Shown here one piece after another: positions 5,208 through 9,454 of a stretch of 9,454 nt of DNA. The stretch's first letter is position 1. Each line of letters begins with the position of its first letter. This stretch comes from Thermoleophilia bacterium (GTDB lineage: Bacteria; Actinomycetota; Thermoleophilia; Gaiellales; F1-60-MAGs149): NCBI GenBank assembly GCA_016462095.1, contig JAEMTW010000056.1, positions 1-9,454 on the forward strand, in the 5' to 3' direction. The notes under the pieces are model-generated. The model was not told the origin of the DNA. It was given only the letters and a program-made list of their open reading frames with translations, and searched no databases. A program made the position numbers and the translations under genes.

Positions 5208-5990
5208 TCAGAGGTTTTGACGGAGGCTATAAGGAACGAGCATTGACCCCTCACGCGGATCACCGGTGAGTGGAGCGGCAAGCGTCTCCGCGAGGTCGCT
5301 GCAGCGGGACAGCACGAGTGCGCTCGCGGCTGCATCGAAGGCATCTTCGCTCGAGCTCGCGCGCTCGGCGATCGGGGCAGGCAGGGTGGCGTGCGCATCG
5401 AGCCATGCGCGGCGTTCGATCGAAGACGACTTGGCGACCGGGCCTGTCAAGAGGCGAGGCCAAATCTCTGCAACTACGTGCGTCGACGGTGCGTCAAACG
5501 GCCAGATTGCCCAGCCACCAGCGCGCAGCCGCGAGAGGTGGGGGATGCCACGAATCGTGCCGGTACCGACGGCGCCTGCGCCGCCGATCTGAAACACGCT
5601 CTTGGGGACGATTCCCCGCACGTTCCAGCCCTCTTCGCATTGCCGCAGTTGACCTTCCTCACCACGACGCTGGCCCGGACGACCCCAGAAGGGAGCGGGT
5701 GAGGTCGCTAACCAGTCTTCGCCGTGCTCGCTCACGAGTTTCCACAGGGCATCGACGGTCGTGCAGCCATGAGCATCGAGAAACCAGCGGGGGTACGAGA
5801 AGGCGAAGTCGATCCCAACGATCGCGTCGGGCACCTGGGCGCGCCGTTCGACGAGCCAGTCGACAACCTGCTCGCGCGTGCGACCATCCTCGAGGAACAG
5901 CAGTTCGCCAGCCAACGCCTCCGCGATCCAGATCTTGTTCTTGGCGCCCGCAGCCGCTCCGGACCAGTCGATTGCGATCACGCGTGCCAT
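5208..5990 (-). CDS. DUF429-like protein, predicted RNase H-fold nuclease
   Basis: The 260-residue protein starts MARVIAIDWSGAAAG, with Asp8 in the first strand, then VGIDFAFSYP (58-67) with Asp61, AEIWPR (174-179) with Glu175, and SSEDAFDAAASAL (213-225) with Asp216 and Asp219. This spacing of acidic residues at strand and helix ends resembles DUF429 and other RNase H-like predicted nucleases. Asp8, Asp61, Glu175 and Asp216/219 are plausible metal ligands. A long insertion (about 98-165) carries FWGRPGQRRG and GGAGAVGTGTIRG. The ATG giving MARVIAIDWSG is chosen because upstream frame sequence runs antisense to recG. It is divergent from recG with a 49-bp gap and leads the minus-strand cluster. 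Nuclease activity is not demonstrated by sequence alone; the family call is moderate. Confidence 0.65.
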   Translation of the reverse strand: MARVIAIDWSGAAAGAKNKIWIAEALAGELLFLEDGRTREQVVDWLVERRAQVPDAIVGIDFAFSYPRWFLDAHGCTTVDALWKLVSEHGEDWLATSPAPFWGRPGQRRGEEGQLRQCEEGWNVRGIVPKSVFQIGGAGAVGTGTIRGIPHLSRLRAGGWAIWPFDAPSTHVVAEIWPRLLTGPVAKSSSIERRAWLDAHATLPAPIAERASSSEDAFDAAASALVLSRCSDLAETLAAPLTGDPREGSMLVPYSLRQNL

Positions 5991-6039
5991 GGCGAGACTC
6001 TCGCAGATCTGTACCCGGCGGTGCGGACGGCAGAATGTG

Positions 6040-8160
6040 ATGGTGCTGGCGTCCTTTCCAGGAGTTTCGGAGACAGCCATTTCGCCACGCCCGCGTACGG
6101 CGCCGGCGCCGGCACGATTGGCGGTGCCGATTACAGGTCCGCCCAAGCGCGTTGCGGCCTTGAAGGCGATGGGGCTTGAGACGCGTGGCGATCTGCTTGA
6201 CGACCTGCCATTTCGCTTTGAGGACATGACGGCACTGACGACGATCGCGGAGGCGATCCAGAGTGGCGAGGATGAGGTGACTGTCGTTGGGCGAGTCGGC
6301 TCGATTACGGAGCGACCGACCCGACGCCGAGGCCTGCGCATCTTGCAGACGCGTCTGACGGACGACACGGGCGAGATCTCGTTGACGTGGTTCAATCAGC
6401 GCTATCTCGCGCGCACGCTTGAGCCCGGCTCGCGCTTGGTGGTGCGCGGTGCGTTGAAGCTGGGCGCTCGGGGTGCCGAGCTGACCGTCAAGTCGCACGA
6501 AGTGGCGGGCGGTCCGGACGAGTTGGCGGCGATGGGTCCCGGTCTCGTGCCGGTCTATCACGCCTCGGCCAAGGTCTCGACGGGCGTCTTGCGTGCACTC
6601 GTCGGCGAGGCGATTACGGACCTGATCGACGGCGTTGCCGATCCACTCCCCGTCGAGCTGCGCGTGCGTCATCGCCTGCCGTTGCGCCGCGATGCGTTGC
6701 GTGCCGGGCATCAGCCGAGCCGGCTCGATGCCTACGAGACGGCGCGTCAGCGATTGGCGTATGAGGAACTGCTGCTGCTCCAACTCGCGTTGCTTCAGCA
6801 TCGCCACGATACGGACGCGCGGGCCGGAGCGCTTGCGCTGGGTGCACCAGGCGCGCTGTCCGAGGCATTTCGGGCGGCCCTGCCCTTCACGCTCACCGCC
6901 GCGCAGGAGCACGTGCTCACCGCAATCGAAGCCGACCTCAACCGCACGCAACCCATGCAACGCCTGTTGGAGGGCGACGTCGGTTCGGGCAAGACGGTCG
7001 TGGCCTTCGCCGCCCTGGTGCGCGCGGTCGAGCAGGGCGGACAGGGCGCGTTGATGGCCCCGACCGAGGTTCTCGCCCTTCAGCACCTACGTGGTGCCGA
7101 ACGATTGCTCGAGCCATTGGGAATCGAGATCGCCTATCTGTCAGGAGATGTCCCCGACAAGGAGCGGCGTGCGCGTCGCGCCCGCATCGAGGCCGGACAA
7201 CCATTGATCGCGATCGGGACGCACGCGTTGCTGCACACGTCGTTTGCCGATCTCCGCGTGCTCGTGGTCGACGAGCAACACCGTTTCGGTGTGGCTCAAC
7301 GCGCAGCGCTGTCGGCGGGGGGAGAGACCGTGCCGCACGTCTTGCACATGACGGCCACCCCAATTCCGCGCTCGCTCGCGTTGACGGCCTTTGGTGATCT
7401 CGACCTGAGCGTGATCGACGAATTGCCACCCGGGCGCAAGCCAATCAAGACGAGCATCATTCCCGAGGCGAAGCGTGAGGATGGCTACCGCTGGATCCGC
7501 GAGCAGATCGCGGCGGGGCGACAGGCCTACGTCGTCTGTGCACTGGTTGAGGAGAACCCCGACGTCGAGGCGCGAGCGGCGGAAGAGGAGGCCGAGCGCC
7601 TTGCCAGCGGGCCGCTCCAAGGCTTGCGGGTGGCCTGCGCGCACGGCCAAATGCCGTCCGGTGATCGTCAGCGCGTGATGGCAGCGTTCGCAGCCGGCGA
7701 GCTCGACGTGTTGGTTGCGACGACGGTGATCGAAGTGGGCGTGGACGTCGCCAACGCCTCGGTGATGGTCGTTGAGGATGCCGATCGCTTTGGGCTCGCG
7801 CAACTTCACCAGCTGCGCGGCCGCGTGGGTCGTGGCAGCGAGCAGTCGTATTGCCTGCTCTATAGCTCGGCCGAGCCGACGCCCGATGGTCGCGAGCGGC
7901 TCGATGCGCTCGTGCGTCATCAGAGCGGCTTCGAGCTGGCCGACGTCGATCTCCGCATGCGTGGCGAGGGGCGGCTGTTGGGCGAGGCTCAGAGCGGGCG
8001 TACCGACCTGCGCTATGCCCGCCTGCATAGCGATCGCAAGCTGCTCGAGCAGGCTCGTGAGGACGCGCTCCGAATTCTCGAGGAGGGAATCGACGAGGTC
8101 TTGGCGCAGGCCGCAAACGATCGCTTCGGCGACCTCATCGAGGCCCTGCGTCGAGCCTAA
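6040..8160 (+). CDS. recG: ATP-dependent DNA helicase RecG
   Basis: The 706-residue helicase remodels stalled replication forks and Holliday junctions. N-terminal residues up to about 190 form the wedge/OB-fold region, with PPKRVAALKAMG, LPFRFEDM and TWFNQRYLARTL. The helicase core follows: GDVGSGKT (312-319, Walker A), VVDEQHRFG with Asp411-Glu-Gln-His414 (the DEXH box), TATPIPRS (438-445), ATTVIEVGVDV (560-570), and QLHQLRGRVGRG (588-599, the arginine-finger motif). The C-terminal LLYSS and DLRMRGEGRLLGEAQSG are RecG-typical. Length fits the usual 680-710. ATG 6040 is chosen for this length; GTG 6037 directly before it is an alternative, and there is no good Shine-Dalgarno for either. It is followed by rsmD 27 bp later. 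Confidence 0.95.
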   Translation: MVLASFPGVSETAISPRPRTAPAPARLAVPITGPPKRVAALKAMGLETRGDLLDDLPFRFEDMTALTTIAEAIQSGEDEVTVVGRVGSITERPTRRRGLRILQTRLTDDTGEISLTWFNQRYLARTLEPGSRLVVRGALKLGARGAELTVKSHEVAGGPDELAAMGPGLVPVYHASAKVSTGVLRALVGEAITDLIDGVADPLPVELRVRHRLPLRRDALRAGHQPSRLDAYETARQRLAYEELLLLQLALLQHRHDTDARAGALALGAPGALSEAFRAALPFTLTAAQEHVLTAIEADLNRTQPMQRLLEGDVGSGKTVVAFAALVRAVEQGGQGALMAPTEVLALQHLRGAERLLEPLGIEIAYLSGDVPDKERRARRARIEAGQPLIAIGTHALLHTSFADLRVLVVDEQHRFGVAQRAALSAGGETVPHVLHMTATPIPRSLALTAFGDLDLSVIDELPPGRKPIKTSIIPEAKREDGYRWIREQIAAGRQAYVVCALVEENPDVEARAAEEEAERLASGPLQGLRVACAHGQMPSGDRQRVMAAFAAGELDVLVATTVIEVGVDVANASVMVVEDADRFGLAQLHQLRGRVGRGSEQSYCLLYSSAEPTPDGRERLDALVRHQSGFELADVDLRMRGEGRLLGEAQSGRTDLRYARLHSDRKLLEQAREDALRILEEGIDEVLAQAANDRFGDLIEALRRA

Positions 8161-8175
8161 GACGGCGTCGCGCGG

Positions 8176-8181
8176 TACGCT
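8176..8181 (+). promoter_or_regulatory. Possible -10 element for leaderless rsmD
   Basis: TACGCT fits the TANNNT pattern and ends 6 nt before the rsmD GTG at 8188, so a transcript would begin at the start codon. No Shine-Dalgarno lies between. It could let rsmD-coaD be transcribed apart from recG, which ends at 8160. No clear -35 box is seen. Confidence 0.4.
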
Positions 8182-8187
8182 CTAGGC

Positions 8188-8742
8188 GTGCGCATCGTGG
8201 CTGGGCAGCATCGATCGCGGCGTCTTGTTACGCCGCCGGGCAAGGGCGTGCGTCCAACCTCCGATCGCGCGCGCGAGGCGATCTTCGCGTCGCTGGGCGC
8301 TGCGGTGATCGACGCCCGCGTGCTTGACCTCTTCGCGGGCTCGGGGGCGTTGGGGCTCGAAGCGCTTTCGCGTGGTGCGAGTTCTTGCCACTTCGTTGAG
8401 CGCAATGCCGAGGCCTTGGAGGCACTTCGTACCAATCTCGAAACGCTCGGAGAGTCCGAGCGCGCGCGGGTCGAGCGAGGCAATGCGATGACCGTGCTGC
8501 AGCGTCTTGCCGATGCGGGTGAACAGTTCGAGCTCGTGCTGGTTGACCCGCCCTATGACGCGGTGCAAGACTTGGCAGAGATGCTGACAACGCTGCTACC
8601 GCGGGTGCTGAGCCCAACTGGATCGATCGTCTTCGAGACCGCTGCGGGTTCCGCCGTACCGATTCCTGGTCTGGTCGCGCGCTACAACCGCCGCATTGCA
8701 GCCGCCGAAATCGTCATCCTTCACCGTATGGAGACCGCATGA
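8188..8742 (+). CDS. rsmD: 16S rRNA (guanine(966)-N(2))-methyltransferase RsmD
   Basis: The 184-residue enzyme methylates G966 of 16S rRNA using S-adenosylmethionine, during or after 30S assembly. The N-terminus MRIVAGQHRSRRLVTP and RPTSDRAREAIF (22-33) are the family signature. DLFAGSGALGLEALSRGA (47-64) is the SAM-binding loop, with VER (70-72) following. DPPY (120-123) is the amino-methyltransferase catalytic motif. Length matches the usual 180-200. The GTG start gives the canonical RIVAG opening, and no earlier in-frame start is available before the recG end. The stop overlaps the coaD start (ATGA). The rsmD-coaD pair is widespread in bacteria. Confidence 0.94.
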   Translation: MRIVAGQHRSRRLVTPPGKGVRPTSDRAREAIFASLGAAVIDARVLDLFAGSGALGLEALSRGASSCHFVERNAEALEALRTNLETLGESERARVERGNAMTVLQRLADAGEQFELVLVDPPYDAVQDLAEMLTTLLPRVLSPTGSIVFETAAGSAVPIPGLVARYNRRIAAAEIVILHRMETA

Positions 8743-9236
8743 CTGAACGCATTGCAATTTGTCCGGGGAGTTACGACCCCGTCACGCTCGGCCATATCGA
8801 CATCATTCAGCGCGCCGCGGACCTCTTCGACCACGTCGTCGTTGGCGTTGTTCGGCGGCCAAAACACAAAGAACCGCTGATCCCTGCCGATGACCGGGTG
8901 GCACTCCTGCAAGAATCTCTCGCAGATGTGCCGAATGTCACCGTCGAGACGTTCTCAGACCTCGTTGTAGAGTTTGCCAAGCGCTCCGGTGCGACGGCAC
9001 TCGTCAAGGGGCTGCGTGCGGTTTCGGACTTTGAGTGGGAATTCCAGATGCAGCAACTCAACAAACACCTTGCTCCTGATATCGAGTCCGTCTATCTCGC
9101 GGCGTCTGGCCGCTACATGTTCGTGTCGTCGAGTGGCGTCCGCGAAATCGCTGCGTTCGGCGGCTCTGTCGAAAACCTTGTCCCTCCCTGTGTCGTCCGC
9201 TGGTTCGACGACCATCCGTCTTCGCGAACCCTGTGA
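8739..9236 (+). CDS. coaD: Pantetheine-phosphate adenylyltransferase (PPAT)
   Basis: The 165-residue enzyme transfers AMP from ATP to 4'-phosphopantetheine, making dephospho-CoA in the next-to-last step of coenzyme A synthesis. CPGSYDPVTLGHIDII (residues 8-23) holds the T-x-G-H nucleotidyl-transfer motif (Thr16 to His19). LVKGLRAVSDFEWEFQM is typical for binding the substrate and for oligomer contacts. SSSGVRE (130-136) is the conserved ISSSxVRE-type ATP-binding motif. Length is close to the usual 158-170; the family is hexameric. The ATG overlaps the rsmD stop by ATGA, and GGAG at 8730-8733 provides a ribosome binding site with 5 nt spacing, so translation is likely both coupled and independent. 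Confidence 0.96.
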   Translation: MTERIAICPGSYDPVTLGHIDIIQRAADLFDHVVVGVVRRPKHKEPLIPADDRVALLQESLADVPNVTVETFSDLVVEFAKRSGATALVKGLRAVSDFEWEFQMQQLNKHLAPDIESVYLAASGRYMFVSSSGVREIAAFGGSVENLVPPCVVRWFDDHPSSRTL

Positions 9237-9246
9237 AGGAGACCTC

Positions 9247-9454
9247 ATGGATGTCCTCGTCCTCATTGACAAGCTCGACGAGCTTGTACACAACGCCAAA
9301 GCGGTGCCGCTGACCGATCAGGTCCGCATCGATCGCGAAGAAATCTGGGAGATTCTCGACCAGATGCGCGCGACGATTCCGGATGAGATCAAGCAGGCGC
9401 GCTGGATCGTCAAGGAGCGTCAGGAGATGCTCGGCGAGGCCAAGCGCGAGGCCG
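9247..9454 (+). CDS. SepIVA/DivIVA-like coiled-coil protein, N-terminal part (cut by window end)
   Basis: Sixty-nine codons are visible before the window ends. The start MDVLVLIDKLDELVHNAKAV, followed by PLTDQVRIDREEIWEILDQM and RATIPDEIKQARWIVKERQE, matches the pattern of SepIVA-type proteins (mycobacterial Rv2927c) and other small DivIVA-like actinobacterial proteins. These are involved in septation or polar growth and run on as long coiled coils. The visible part is amphipathic and charged, and becomes Glu/Ala/Arg-rich near the edge, as a coiled coil would. AAGGAG (9236-9241) lies 5 nt before the ATG, and the coaD stop is 10 nt upstream, so the gene is probably cotranscribed with coaD. A location right after coaD is common in Actinobacteria, as I recall. 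The C-terminal part cannot be judged. Confidence 0.7.
   Translation, partial: MDVLVLIDKLDELVHNAKAVPLTDQVRIDREEIWEILDQMRATIPDEIKQARWIVKERQEMLGEAKREA

Noticed and set aside
5991..6395. N-terminal extension of the DUF429-like gene into recG antisense
   Set aside because: The added 135 codons are Arg/Ser/Pro-rich with no family match, and overlap the recG coding region; the protein begins naturally at MARVIAIDWSG.
5659..7086. 475-codon open frame on the minus strand
   Set aside because: It lies opposite recG and partly opposite the DUF429-like gene in another frame. Its translation is Arg/Gln/His-rich with no family motifs, as expected from antisense of GC-rich coding DNA.
7141..8028. 295-codon open frame on the minus strand
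   Set aside because: It is entirely antisense to the helicase core of recG, which has all its motifs in frame; no recognisable protein features are seen.
9271..9285. Small inverted repeat AAGCTC-GAC-GAGCTT
   Set aside because: It lies within codons for Lys-Leu-Asp-Glu-Leu near the start of the SepIVA-like gene, and a 6-bp stem is explained by the amino acid sequence and chance.

Overview
The window is a GC-rich bacterial chromosome segment with tightly packed housekeeping genes. Gene content and order (ribBA-ribH, rpmB, a DAK2/DegV fusion, then recG-rsmD-coaD and a SepIVA-like gene) point to Actinomycetota. The fused DAK2-DegV protein and the many short-leader or leaderless-looking starts would suit a deep-branching lineage such as Thermoleophilia. 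The class is an inference from context; the phylum is much safer.

Layout. Positions 1-656 (+) hold the end of ribBA and all of ribH, the last steps of riboflavin synthesis, joined by a 4-bp stop/start overlap. Positions 657-985 have no gene. This gap lies between the convergent ends of ribH and rpmB and holds a 30-bp perfect palindrome, a pair of 15-bp direct repeats, and a 117-bp element with 41-bp perfect inverted arms and CTAG at both ends. rpmB (-, 986-1177) encodes zinc-type ribosomal protein L28. Divergent from it is a 572-residue protein (1232-2950, +) that joins a FakA-like kinase half to a FakB/DegV-like fatty-acid-binding half.

Positions 2947-5990 form an accessory block. It starts with a 58-codon single-membrane-span protein (-), whose stop codon interlocks with that of the fusion gene. 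Next comes a (+) pair: a small 'virulence factor' family (PF13769-like) protein and a stand-alone homocysteine S-methyltransferase-type protein with a C..CC zinc site. Then comes a (-) three-gene cluster: a DUF429-like RNase H-fold protein, a 45-residue Pro/Glu-rich microprotein, and a Cys-rich protein of unknown function translationally coupled to it.

Positions 6040-9454 (+) return to the conserved order: recG (replication fork repair), rsmD (16S rRNA m2G966 methylation), coaD (coenzyme A synthesis, ATGA-coupled to rsmD), and the first 69 codons of a SepIVA/DivIVA-like protein cut by the window edge.

Most genes are ordinary. The strongest candidates for new biology are the palindromic repeat family at 703-938, the single-chain fatty acid kinase, the microprotein/Cys-rich/DUF429-like cluster, and the unrecognised membrane microprotein. 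Three gene starts show a TANNNT-like hexamer 6-7 nt before the start codon, suggesting leaderless transcripts.
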